A stretch of DNA of 64,000 bases from Lysobacter solisilvae (GTDB taxonomy: Bacteria; Pseudomonadota; Gammaproteobacteria; Xanthomonadales; Xanthomonadaceae). The stretch covers positions 2,418,001 to 2,482,000 of the forward strand of contig NZ_CP071518.1 of assembly GCF_016613535.2 (NCBI RefSeq). The letters run 5' to 3'. How positions within the stretch are numbered: position 1 is the stretch's first letter; every line of letters begins with the position of its first letter. Positions 8,743-16,880 of the stretch are shown piece by piece. The translations under genes were made by a program, and so were the position numbers. Under the pieces are notes generated by a model that saw only the letters and a program-made list of their open reading frames with translations, searched no databases and was not told where the DNA came from.

Positions 8743-10983
8743 TCAGTCGACCGCCAGGCCTTCCACCTTCTGCCATCCGCGCGGAAGCAGGCCGCCCCGC
8801 GTCGCGCGCGCGCCGACGTAGGCATCCAGGTCCTTGAAGGACAGCGACATCGTGCGCGCACCCGAACGGACCACCAGCGTGCCGCCCGGCGGCACCACGG
8901 CGATCGCCACGACGCGCTCGGTTCCCAGCTTGGCCTTGGGAATGTCGATGATCTTGTTGCCCTTGCCCTTGTCCAGTTCGGGCAGCTCGGACACCGGGAA
9001 GGCCAGCAGGTGGCCGACGTTGGTCACGGCCACCACGCGGTCCTTCTCGCCGCTGGCCACGGGCACCGGCTGCAACACCTTGGCATTCGGCGTGAGCGAC
9101 AGCATCGCCTTGCCGGCCTTGTTGCGGCCGGTGAGGTTTTCGAAGCGGGTCACGAAGCCGTAGCCGTGGCTGGAGGCCAGCACGAAGCGGGTGTCGTTGT
9201 CGCCGGTGGCCAATGCCTGGAACGAGGCGCCGGGCGTGGGCGAGAAGCGACCCGTCAGCGGTTCGCCATTGCCGCGCGCCGACGGCAGCGTGTGCGCCAC
9301 CGTCGAGTACGCGCGCCCGGTGGAATCCAGGAAGGCGACCTGTTGCGTGCTGCGGCCACGGGCAGCCTGCAGCAGGCCGTCGCCGTCGCGGTAACTCAGT
9401 GTGGCGGCGTCGATGTCGTGCCCCTTGGCCGCGCGCACCCAGCCCTTCTCGCTGAGCACGACCGTCATCGGTTCGCTGGGCACCAGTTCGGTTTCCGACA
9501 GCGCCTGGGCGGCGCCACGCGCGACCAGCGGGGAGCGCCGGGCATCACCGAACTTCTTGGCGTCCGCCAGCAGTTCGTCCTTCACCAGCTTCTTCAGCTT
9601 GGGCTTGCTGTCCAGGATGGCCAGGATGCGGTCGCGCTCGGACTTGAGCTCATCCTCCTCGCCGCGGATCTTCATCTCTTCCAGGCGGGCCAGCTGCCTC
9701 AGGCGCGTTTCCAGGATGTACTCGGCCTGCTCGTCGCTCAGGCCGAACCGCGCGATCAGCACAGGCTTGGGTTCGTCCTCGGTACGGACGATGCGGATCA
9801 CCTCGTCCAGGTTGAGGAACGCGATCAGCAGGCCTTCCAGCAGGTGCAGGCGCCGCTCGACCTTTTCCAGCCGGTGCTTGAGCCGCTTGGTGACCGTGTC
9901 GCTGCGGAAGCGCAGCCATTCGGTCAGGAAGGCCTTCAGGCCCTTCACCTGCGGACGGCCTTCCAGCGTGATGACGTTGAAGTTGACCCGGTAGCTCTTT
10001 TCCAGGTCGGTCGTCGCGAACAGGTGGCCCATCAACTGGTCGGCGTCGACGCGGTTGGACCGCGGCACCATGACGATGCGCGTGGGATTGGCGTGGTCGG
10101 ACTCGTCGCGCAGATCCTCCAGCCAAGGCAGCTTCTTGGCGCGCATCTGGGTGGCGATCTGCTCGATCACCTTGCCTGGCGAGACCTGGTAGGGCAGGGC
10201 GGTGATCACCAGGTTGTTGCCGTCGCGCTCGAACACAGCGCGGGCGCGCACGCTGCCCATGCCCGATTCGTACATCGCGCGCAGGTCCGCGCGCGGGGTG
10301 ATGATTTCGGCCGCGGTCGGGTAGTCCGGGCCGAGGATGTGCTCGCACAGGTCGGCGGTGGTCGCGTCCGGATCATCCAGCAGTCGCACGCACGCACTGA
10401 CCACTTCGTTGAGGTTGTGCGGCGGGATGTCGGTCGCCATGCCCACGGCGATGCCGGTGGTGCCGTTGAGCAGCAGGTGGGGCAGGCGCGCCGGCATCCA
10501 CGACGGCTCTTCCATCGTGCCGTCGAAGTTGGGCGTCCAGTCGACCGTACCCTGGCCCAGTTCGCCCAGCAGCACTTCGGCGATGGGCGTGAGCTTGGCC
10601 TCGGTGTAGCGCATGGCCGCGAACGACTTGGGGTCGTCGCTCGAGCCGAAGTTGCCCTCGCCTTCGATCAGCGGATAGCGGTAGGAAAAGGGCTGGGCCA
10701 TGAGCACCATCGCCTCGTAGCAGGCGCTGTCCCCATGCGGGTGGTACTTGCCGATCACGTCGCCGACGGTGCGGGCGGATTTCTTGGGCTTGGCCGCGGC
10801 ATTGAGGCCCAGCTCGCTCATCGCGTAGATGATGCGACGCTGCACCGGCTTGAGGCCGTCGCCGAGGAAGGGAAGGGCGCGGTCGAGGACGACGTACATC
10901 GAGTAGTCGAGGTAGGCGCGCTCGGCGTACTCGCGCAGGGGAATCTGTTCGAAGCCGTGGAAGGGCGGACGTACGTCGCTCAT
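8743..10983 (-). CDS. parC: DNA topoisomerase IV subunit A
   Basis: ParC is the DNA-cleaving subunit of topoisomerase IV, which decatenates daughter chromosomes. The 746-residue protein has the family start ([20 protein letters not shown]), and the catalytic tyrosine is Tyr126 in AMRYTEAKL. The quinolone-resistance region reads [15 protein letters not shown], with Ser86 and Glu90 at the positions of E. coli Ser80 and Glu84, i.e. the unmutated residues. A coiled DNA-gate arm lies around 350-480, and the C-terminal beta-pinwheel repeats follow. The length is that of a gammaproteobacterial ParC. Confidence 0.96.
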   Translation of the reverse strand: MSDVRPPFHGFEQIPLREYAERAYLDYSMYVVLDRALPFLGDGLKPVQRRIIYAMSELGLNAAAKPKKSARTVGDVIGKYHPHGDSACYEAMVLMAQPFSYRYPLIEGEGNFGSSDDPKSFAAMRYTEAKLTPIAEVLLGELGQGTVDWTPNFDGTMEEPSWMPARLPHLLLNGTTGIAVGMATDIPPHNLNEVVSACVRLLDDPDATTADLCEHILGPDYPTAAEIITPRADLRAMYESGMGSVRARAVFERDGNNLVITALPYQVSPGKVIEQIATQMRAKKLPWLEDLRDESDHANPTRIVMVPRSNRVDADQLMGHLFATTDLEKSYRVNFNVITLEGRPQVKGLKAFLTEWLRFRSDTVTKRLKHRLEKVERRLHLLEGLLIAFLNLDEVIRIVRTEDEPKPVLIARFGLSDEQAEYILETRLRQLARLEEMKIRGEEDELKSERDRILAILDSKPKLKKLVKDELLADAKKFGDARRSPLVARGAAQALSETELVPSEPMTVVLSEKGWVRAAKGHDIDAATLSYRDGDGLLQAARGRSTQQVAFLDSTGRAYSTVAHTLPSARGNGEPLTGRFSPTPGASFQALATGDNDTRFVLASSHGYGFVTRFENLTGRNKAGKAMLSLTPNAKVLQPVPVASGEKDRVVAVTNVGHLLAFPVSELPELDKGKGNKIIDIPKAKLGTERVVAIAVVPPGGTLVVRSGARTMSLSFKDLDAYVGARATRGGLLPRGWQKVEGLAVD

Positions 10984-11076
10984 TTGCTGCTGCGGAGCCT
11001 GGAAGGTTCTGGAAGGGGGATTCTACCGGCGGGGGTGGCGCCGTGCCGACCGTCGGAGTGCGCACCGCGCAACGAA

Positions 11077-11098
11077 AAACCCCGCGCGGGCGGGGTTT
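11077..11098 (-). terminator. Rho-independent terminator downstream of the XRE regulator
   Basis: A 9-bp stem (AAACCCCGC 11077-11085 with GCGGGGTTT 11090-11098) has a 4-nt loop. On the minus strand it is followed by a T-rich run, so it ends transcription of the regulator gene before parC. Confidence 0.8.
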
Positions 11099-11163
11099 CG
11101 TGACGCCTTGCGGGCCTCTGGAGGGGCCAGCTGTGCTTCAGCGGGGTCGGTCAGCGCGGTCGG

Positions 11164-11799
11164 TCAGCGCGGTTTGGCGCTGTCGCCGTGGATGCTGAGC
11201 AGCGATTCCATCAGGTGCTCGTCGGAGCTCGAGCACACACCCAGCAGGACCACTTCCTCGCAACCCTCCGCCGCGATGTAGGCGTGCCCCATATTGGAGT
11301 CGATGTACACCGATTCGCCGGTGCCCAGCACGATCGGGTCGTAGAACTCGGTGTGCACTTCGGCGCGGCCTTCCAGGACATGGATGTATTCCTCGCCCGG
11401 ATGGCGGACGAGCTCGCCAAACTCCTCGATGCTCTTGGCCCGGACCCGTGTCACCACCGGGATCATCCGCTTCCGCCGCAGTTCCGGGCACAGGTAGAAG
11501 TAGTCGTAGTTCGGCGTCGTCACCCGGACGGCGTCCTCGATCCTGCCGATGCTCCGCCGCGCGGTCACGGCCGGCTCGGGGGAGCTGCCTTCCTCGGCGA
11601 ACAGCTCCGACATGCGCAGGTTCAGGCGCTCGCTGATCTGCAGAAGTTTGTCGTAGGTCAGGCTGAGGCGGTCGTGCTCGACCTTGGACAGCGTCGACAG
11701 GGGGATCCCGCAACGCTTGCTCATCTCCTTGAGGGTCCAGTCGTTGCGGGCGCGCAGCGCGCGCAGAAGGCTGCCGATGGTGGGGTGCTGCTGGGTCAT
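11164..11799 (-). CDS. XRE-family regulator with C-terminal cupin domain
   Basis: This 211-residue regulator has a helix-turn-helix domain at ~8-65 (LRALRARNDWTLKEMSKRCG, then PLSTLSKVEHDRLSLTYDKL). A cupin_2 ligand-binding domain follows at ~130-200 (HPGEEYIHVLEGRAEV, GESVYIDSNMGHAYI). HTH-cupin proteins commonly sense small metabolites and control the catabolic genes next to them. It is divergent from the serine hydrolase gene that opens the accessory block at 12017. The 217-nt gap and the promoter of the TonB-receptor unit share a motif that is a good candidate for its operator. No ligand can be named from sequence. Confidence 0.9.
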   Translation of the reverse strand: MTQQHPTIGSLLRALRARNDWTLKEMSKRCGIPLSTLSKVEHDRLSLTYDKLLQISERLNLRMSELFAEEGSSPEPAVTARRSIGRIEDAVRVTTPNYDYFYLCPELRRKRMIPVVTRVRAKSIEEFGELVRHPGEEYIHVLEGRAEVHTEFYDPIVLGTGESVYIDSNMGHAYIAAEGCEEVVLLGVCSSSDEHLMESLLSIHGDSAKPR

Positions 11800-11921
11800 G
11801 CCGGTTCGTCGCTCCTGCTGGGCCGGGCGCCAGGCCCGTATTCAGGGGGTGATTCCCCCGTCCCGGGGTGGCACCAAGGTACATCCACGTCGCAATTTTA
11901 GGCCATCGTGACCAAAGTGGG

Positions 11922-11952
11922 TTGACAATTCTCTGATCAGGATCGTTATTCT
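11922..11952 (+). promoter_or_regulatory. Promoter with operator-like motif, block part 1
   Basis: TTGACA at 11922-11927 is followed by ATTCTCTGATCAGGATC and a weak -10 region (GTTATTCT, 11945-11952). The first 16 bases, TTGACAATTCTCTGAT, recur exactly at 16462-16477. The palindrome CTGATCAG (11933-11940) lies between the -35 and -10 elements, a position where a bound regulator would block RNA polymerase. Confidence 0.65.
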
Positions 11953-12016
11953 CTCTCAAGGTCAGTGGCGCCCGGCGCCGGATTGGCCACCGCCATCGTC
12001 TAGGGGAGAGGGTCCG

Positions 12017-14038
12017 ATGCAACTGTTCAAACGAGCTCAGGTGTTCATTGCGCTGCTGGCGCTGGGCCTCGTGACGGCCACCGCCGGCGCGCAGGCGCCT
12101 GCCACCGAGGTGCCGCCGACCCTGCAGCCGCCCGCCACGTCCGCCGCTCCGCCGCCGGCCGACGCCATGCCCGGCCCGACCGACCGCCTGACCGCCAGCG
12201 ACCTGGAAGCCTGGCTGGACGGGTTCATGCCCTACGCGCTGGAGCAGACCGACGTCGCCGGCTCGGTCGTGGTGGTGGTGAAGGACGGCCAGGTGCTGCT
12301 GCAGAAGGGGTACGGGTTCTCCGACCTGGCCAAGCGCACGCCGGTCGATCCGGAGCGCACGCTGTTCCGTCCCGGCTCGGTGTCCAAGCTGTTCACCTGG
12401 ACCGCGGTGATGCAGCTGGTCGAGCAGGGCAAATTGAACCTCGACGAGGACGTCAACAAGTACATCGACTTCAAGATCCCGGCCTTCGATGGCAAGCCGG
12501 TCACCCTGCGCAACATCATGACCCACACCTCGGGCATGGAAGAGGTGATCCGCGGGCTCATCGCCAACGACGAGAAGGAGATCCTCCCGCTCGCCACGAC
12601 CCTCAAGCACTGGGTGCCCGAGCGCGAGTACGCGCCAGGCTCCACGCCGGCCTACTCCAACTACGCCACCGCGCTGGCCGGCTACATCGTCGAACGCACG
12701 TCCGGCAAGTCGTTCGACGACTACATCGAGCAGAACATCTTCCTGCCGCTGGGCATGCAGCATTCCACCTTCCGCCAGCCGATCCAGCCGAACCTGAAGG
12801 CCATGACCTCGAAGGGCTATGAGACGGCCTCCGACGGCAAGGAAAAGCCCTACGAGTACATCAACCTCGCGCCTGCCGGCAGCCTGGCCTCGCCGGGGTC
12901 GGAAATGGGCAGGTTCATGATCGCGCACCTGAACAATGGCGCGTTCGGCGACCGGCGCATCCTGCGCGATGAAACCGCACGCGAGATGCACGGCACCGGG
13001 CAGGCCTCGGTGGGCCCGCTCAACAAGATGATGCTGGGCTTCTACGAAACCACCGCCAACGGCCACCGTGCGATCGCGCACGGCGGCGATACCCAGTGGT
13101 TCCACAGCGACCTGCAGCTGTTCCTCGACGACGGCATCGGCATCTACGTGTCGACCAACAGCTCCGGCAAGGAAGGCTCCGCGCGGCTGATCCGCGACGG
13201 CCTGGTCACCGGTTTCGTGAACCGGTACCTGCCCGGCCCCGCGCGCACCGACGGGGGTGTCGATGCCGCCACCGCCAAGGCGCACGCGCAGATGATCGCC
13301 GGCTCGTACATCAGCAGCCGCCGCGCGGCTTCGAACTTCATGAGCCTCGTGTACATGATGGGCCAGACCAAGGTCGTCGCAAATGACGACGGCACCATCA
13401 GCGTGCCGATGCTCGGCACCTACAGCGGCGCCGCGAAGAAGTGGCGCGAAGTGAGTCCCTTCCTGTGGCAGGACACCAGCAGCGGTGACCGCCTGGCGGC
13501 CGACATCGTCGACGGCCACGTGACGCGCTTCAGCGCCGAGCCGCTCGCCGCGATCATGGTGTTCCAGCGTGCATCGTGGTGGCAGTCGCCGGCGGTGTTC
13601 ATGTCGCTGCTGTTCGGCAGTCTCGCCGTGCTGCTGCTCACCGTGCTCGCCTGGCCGGTGTCCGCGCTGGTACGCCGCCATTACGGCGTGCGCTACCCGC
13701 TCTCGGGCCAGGATGCGCGCGCGCACCGCTGGATCCGGCTGGCCTCGCTCGGCGTGCTCCTGTCGGTCGGTGGCATGGTCGCGATGATCTTCACGATGAT
13801 GTCGGACCTCGCGATGATGTCGCCGAGCAAGGACGGCCTGGTCATCGCCGTGCGTGCGATCACGACGATCCTGCTGCCGATCGGTGCCGCCATCGCCTTG
13901 TGGAACGCGTGGAGCGTTCTTCGCAGCGGGCGTTCGTGGTGGGCCAGGCTGTGGGCCATCGTGCTCGCCGTCGCCTGCCTGGCGCTGCTGTGGATCGGCA
14001 TTGCCTGCCATCTCGTCGGCTTCAGCGCGAACTACTGA
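12017..14038 (+). CDS. Serine hydrolase (S12 / class C beta-lactamase fold) with C-terminal membrane domain
   Basis: This 673-residue exported protein has a signal peptide (MQLFKRAQVFIALLALGLVT, cut near AGAQA). A Pro/Ala-rich linker leads to an S12 serine hydrolase domain at ~55-400. The nucleophile motif is SVSK at 121-124, then YSN in TPAYSNYATAL, and HGG in AIAHGGDTQW replaces KTG. After a beta-rich region (~420-510), the last ~160 residues hold about four membrane helices. The fold covers esterases, D-aminopeptidases and DD-peptidases. Given the neighbours, hydrolysis of D-amino-acid peptides is a reasonable inference, but resistance to beta-lactams is not indicated. It is the first gene of the accessory block, 84 nt before the epimerase. 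Confidence 0.88.
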   Translation: MQLFKRAQVFIALLALGLVTATAGAQAPATEVPPTLQPPATSAAPPPADAMPGPTDRLTASDLEAWLDGFMPYALEQTDVAGSVVVVVKDGQVLLQKGYGFSDLAKRTPVDPERTLFRPGSVSKLFTWTAVMQLVEQGKLNLDEDVNKYIDFKIPAFDGKPVTLRNIMTHTSGMEEVIRGLIANDEKEILPLATTLKHWVPEREYAPGSTPAYSNYATALAGYIVERTSGKSFDDYIEQNIFLPLGMQHSTFRQPIQPNLKAMTSKGYETASDGKEKPYEYINLAPAGSLASPGSEMGRFMIAHLNNGAFGDRRILRDETAREMHGTGQASVGPLNKMMLGFYETTANGHRAIAHGGDTQWFHSDLQLFLDDGIGIYVSTNSSGKEGSARLIRDGLVTGFVNRYLPGPARTDGGVDAATAKAHAQMIAGSYISSRRAASNFMSLVYMMGQTKVVANDDGTISVPMLGTYSGAAKKWREVSPFLWQDTSSGDRLAADIVDGHVTRFSAEPLAAIMVFQRASWWQSPAVFMSLLFGSLAVLLLTVLAWPVSALVRRHYGVRYPLSGQDARAHRWIRLASLGVLLSVGGMVAMIFTMMSDLAMMSPSKDGLVIAVRAITTILLPIGAAIALWNAWSVLRSGRSWWARLWAIVLAVACLALLWIGIACHLVGFSANY

Positions 14039-14122
14039 CCGACCGCGCCAACCCGACCCCTCGAATGAACTCGACAGCGGCCCTGCATGGGCCGCTGCTC
14101 GACCGCACCCGGAAGAAAGCCT

Positions 14123-15139
14123 GTGAGCCAAGTTGACCGCATCGAACTGGAGCTGGCGAACGAGTTGTTGCAGCTCTCCGCCCCGTTCCGGATATCCGGG
14201 CACGTGTTCCGCGACTCGCCGGTGACCGTGGCAACGTTGCGGCAAGGCGGCTGCACCGGACGCGGCGAAGCCGCCGGCGTCTATTACCTGGCCGACCGGC
14301 CCGCCGACATGCTGCCGGCTTTGGAAGCGGTCCGCGGCACGATCGAGGCGGGCATCAGCCGCGATGAGTTGCGCGAACTGCTGCCGCGCGGCGGCGCCCG
14401 CAATGCGGTCGACTGCGCCTTGTGGGAACTCGAAGCCGCGCGTGCCGGCGTTCCGGCATGGCAACTGGCCGGAATGGAGCGCCCGAGGCGCCTGCTGACG
14501 ACCTTCACCGTCGGCGCCGACGAGCCGGCGGTGATGGCCCGGCGCGCGCAGGCCTACACCCATGCCCGCGCGATCAAGGTCAAGCTCACCGGCGAACTCG
14601 AGCTGGACCAGGACCGGGTACGCGCCATCCGCGCAGCGCGGCCGGAGGTGTGGCTGGGCGTGGACGCCAACCAGGGTTACGAGGCCCAGGCACTGTCACG
14701 GCTGTTGCCGACGCTCGTCGACGCGGGTGTCAGCCTGCTGGAACAGCCGTGCGCGCGCGGTCGCGAGTCCGAGCTGGACGGGGTCGAGCACATCATTCCC
14801 ATCGCCGCCGACGAAAGCATCCTCGACCTGGCGGAGCTGGAATCGCGCGGCCGCTGGTTCGACGTGGTCAACATCAAGCTGGACAAGTGCGGCGGCCTGA
14901 CAGAAGGCCTGCTGATGGCGCGGCACGCACGCGAGCTGGGTCTGCAGGTCATGGTCGGCAACATGGTGGGGACGAGCCTGGCCATGGCGCCTGCGTTCCT
15001 GCTGGGACAGTACTGCGACGTCGTCGACCTGGACGGCCCGCTGTTCCTGACCCGCGACCGCGACCACGGCCTGGTCTACGCCGACGGCCACGTCGACTGC
15101 CCGGAGAACGTGTGGGGTGCCCCGGGCGCGGTGTCATGA
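14123..15139 (+). CDS. dgcA: Enolase-superfamily dipeptide epimerase / N-acetyl-D-Glu racemase (DgcA-like)
   Basis: This 338-residue member of the muconate-lactonizing subgroup of the enolase superfamily has the two catalytic lysines visible: the KVK motif at 152-154 and Lys252 in NIKLDKCGG. Metal ligands are expected in GVDANQGY, LEQP and ADES. Relatives epimerise L-Ala-D/L-Glu; DgcA racemises N-acetyl-D-glutamate. The DUF1611 (DgcN-like) gene in the same block favours the DgcA role, but the dipeptide epimerase role remains possible. GTG 14123 is preferred as the start because GGAAGAAAG lies just upstream and the added N-terminus of an ATG at 14087 is not conserved-looking. The stop overlaps the next gene's start (ATGA), so the two are translationally coupled. 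Confidence 0.82.
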   Translation: MSQVDRIELELANELLQLSAPFRISGHVFRDSPVTVATLRQGGCTGRGEAAGVYYLADRPADMLPALEAVRGTIEAGISRDELRELLPRGGARNAVDCALWELEAARAGVPAWQLAGMERPRRLLTTFTVGADEPAVMARRAQAYTHARAIKVKLTGELELDQDRVRAIRAARPEVWLGVDANQGYEAQALSRLLPTLVDAGVSLLEQPCARGRESELDGVEHIIPIAADESILDLAELESRGRWFDVVNIKLDKCGGLTEGLLMARHARELGLQVMVGNMVGTSLAMAPAFLLGQYCDVVDLDGPLFLTRDRDHGLVYADGHVDCPENVWGAPGAVS

Positions 15140-16434
15140 GCGTGCTGGCCCCGCCACGCGCCATCGCCCGGTCGCACTGGTTCAACCAGCCGCCGGGGCT
15201 GGCGGTTCTGTTCCTCACCCAGATGTGGGAGATCTTCTCCTACTACGGCATGCGCACGCTTCTCGTCTATTACATGACCAAGCAGCTGCTGTTCGGCCAG
15301 CAGCATGCCTCGCTGGTCTACGGCGTGTACGTGGCGACGTTCTACTTCACCCCGATCGTCGGGGGCGTCATTTCCGATCGCTGGCTGGGCCGCAAGCGCG
15401 CCGTCATCATCGGTGCGGCCATCATGTCCGTCGGGCACTTCCTGATGGCCTCGGAATCGTTGCTCTATTTCGCCCTCGCGGCGATCGCGCTGGGCAACGG
15501 CCTGTTCCTGCCGAGCCTGCCGAGCCAGATCGACGACCTGTACGCGAAGGACGATCCGCGGCGCGGCTCGGCGTACAACTTCTACTACGTCGGCATCAAC
15601 GTCGGCGGGCTGCTCGCCCCGCTGGTGTGCGGCACGCTGGGGGAGCTGTACGGCTGGCATTGGGGCTTTGGCGCGGCTGGCATCGGCATGCTGCTGGGCC
15701 TTGTCATCTACGTCCTCGGCGCGCGCTGGCTGCCGCCAGAGCGACCCAGGGCGCGCGAGCTGGCGCCCGCCACGCGCATGCCGCGTGACGCGATGCGCAA
15801 GCGGATCCTCGCCCTGCTGGGCATCGGGCTGTGCGTCATGGTGTTCCGGGGTGCGTACGAGCAGTCCGGCAACACGATCGCGCTGTGGGCCGACGTCGGC
15901 CTGGATCGCGCGGCCGGGGCCTTCACCATTCCGATGACATGGTTCCAGGCGCTCAATCCGCTGCTGGTGATCTTCCTCACGCCGTTGCTGGTCATGCGGT
16001 GGACCCGGCAGGCCGGGCGGGGCCAGGAACCGTCGCCGGCGAAGAAGATGGCGACGGGGGCGTTCGTGGTCGCGTGCGCATTCGCGATGCTCGCCTGCGT
16101 CGATGCGGGCGCCGGCGGGCACGCGCACTGGAGCTGGCTGGCGGGGTTCTTCCTCCTGTTCACCATCGGCGAGCTTTTCATCCTGCCGATCGGGCTGGGC
16201 CTGTTCGCACGGCTGGCCCCGGCGGGTTACGCCGCGACCACGATGGCCGCCTGGTACTTCGCGTCGTTCGGCGGAAATCTCCTGGCAGGTGCGCTCGGCA
16301 CCCTGTGGAGCGTGATGGGACACGCGGCCTTCTTCGGCGCGATGGCGGCGGTCGCCGCGCTGGCCGGCGCGCTGCTGGGGCTGCTGGACGCCCCGGTGCT
16401 GCGGGCCGAGGCGGACAACCGGGTGCCGGCATGA
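15136..16434 (+). CDS. POT/PTR-family peptide transporter
   Basis: This 432-residue major-facilitator protein has about 12 membrane helices. The N-terminal motif EIFSYYGMRTLLVYYM is the POT (proton-dependent oligopeptide) signature, and DRWLGRKRAVIIG is the usual cytoplasmic loop 2-3. Members import di- and tripeptides or modified amino acids across the inner membrane with protons. It overlaps the epimerase gene by 4 nt. Together they suggest import of peptides or N-acyl amino acids whose D-residue is then epimerised. Confidence 0.88.
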   Translation: MSVLAPPRAIARSHWFNQPPGLAVLFLTQMWEIFSYYGMRTLLVYYMTKQLLFGQQHASLVYGVYVATFYFTPIVGGVISDRWLGRKRAVIIGAAIMSVGHFLMASESLLYFALAAIALGNGLFLPSLPSQIDDLYAKDDPRRGSAYNFYYVGINVGGLLAPLVCGTLGELYGWHWGFGAAGIGMLLGLVIYVLGARWLPPERPRARELAPATRMPRDAMRKRILALLGIGLCVMVFRGAYEQSGNTIALWADVGLDRAAGAFTIPMTWFQALNPLLVIFLTPLLVMRWTRQAGRGQEPSPAKKMATGAFVVACAFAMLACVDAGAGGHAHWSWLAGFFLLFTIGELFILPIGLGLFARLAPAGYAATTMAAWYFASFGGNLLAGALGTLWSVMGHAAFFGAMAAVAALAGALLGLLDAPVLRAEADNRVPA

Positions 16435-16461
16435 CCGCCGTCCCGAATTGATTCTTTTCGA

Positions 16462-16504
16462 TTGACAATTCTCTGATTGGGATGATTAATCCCTGATCAG
16501 GACA
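16462..16504 (+). promoter_or_regulatory. Promoter with two operator-like motifs, block part 2
   Basis: TTGACA (16462-16467) and ATTAAT (16485-16490) are separated by 17 nt, a good sigma-70 promoter. TTGACAATTCTCTGAT is identical to the sequence at 11922. A second motif copy, CCTGATCAGGA, lies just downstream at 16492-16502. Repeated use at both transcription units suggests one regulator, most simply the adjacent XRE-cupin protein. Confidence 0.65.
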
Positions 16505-16518
16505 TCAAGGGGCGCGAT

Positions 16519-16830
16519 ATGGCAACTCAGTGGGCGGATCGGAGGCAGTGGCTCGGGGCAGCCGGCACCGCGTTGGCCGCCGCCTGGTCGCCGTCGCTCG
16601 CGGTCCCTGCCGGGGGCACCGCCGACCGCGAGCGGTGCCACGACCAGCCGTCCGACCGGCTGAAGTCGCGTCGCGGGCGCCACGACCGGCGAGGCAGCGA
16701 TGGTTTCGGCCATCCACAGAAGATCCACGAACCGACCGGGGCGCTGATGGGCCGCGGTCATTGCGATACCGACACCGGGCGCGTGCTGGCGGCGAATTTC
16801 CGCCCGCTGCCCGGGGAAATCCTGGGCTGA
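16519..16830 (+). CDS. Hypothetical small protein with Tat-like start, possibly a remnant
   Basis: A 103-codon ORF follows AAGGGG and the part-2 promoter. Its first 30 residues (DRRQWLGAAGTALAAAW) resemble a twin-arginine signal peptide, but the rest matches nothing I recognise and is basic and low in hydrophobic residues. It could be the decayed start of an exported hydrolase left in the leader of the receptor gene, or not a gene at all. It occupies most of the 446-nt gap between the transporter and the TonB receptor. Confidence 0.3.
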   Translation: MATQWADRRQWLGAAGTALAAAWSPSLAVPAGGTADRERCHDQPSDRLKSRRGRHDRRGSDGFGHPQKIHEPTGALMGRGHCDTDTGRVLAANFRPLPGEILG

Positions 16831-16880
16831 CAGAACCGGACGCAAGGCCGGCCATTTTTTCTTTGGGGGGAGACAGGGGC

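Noticed and set aside
8101..11103. 1000-codon plus-strand frame opposite parC and tpm
   Set aside because: It is the complementary-strand shadow of highly conserved genes in GC-rich DNA. Its translation is His/Gln/Arg/Val-rich with no recognisable domain.
12017..14038. Annotation as a resistance beta-lactamase
   Set aside because: The S12 fold with HGG in place of KTG and a membrane C-terminus is typical of esterase/peptidase members. The context is metabolic.
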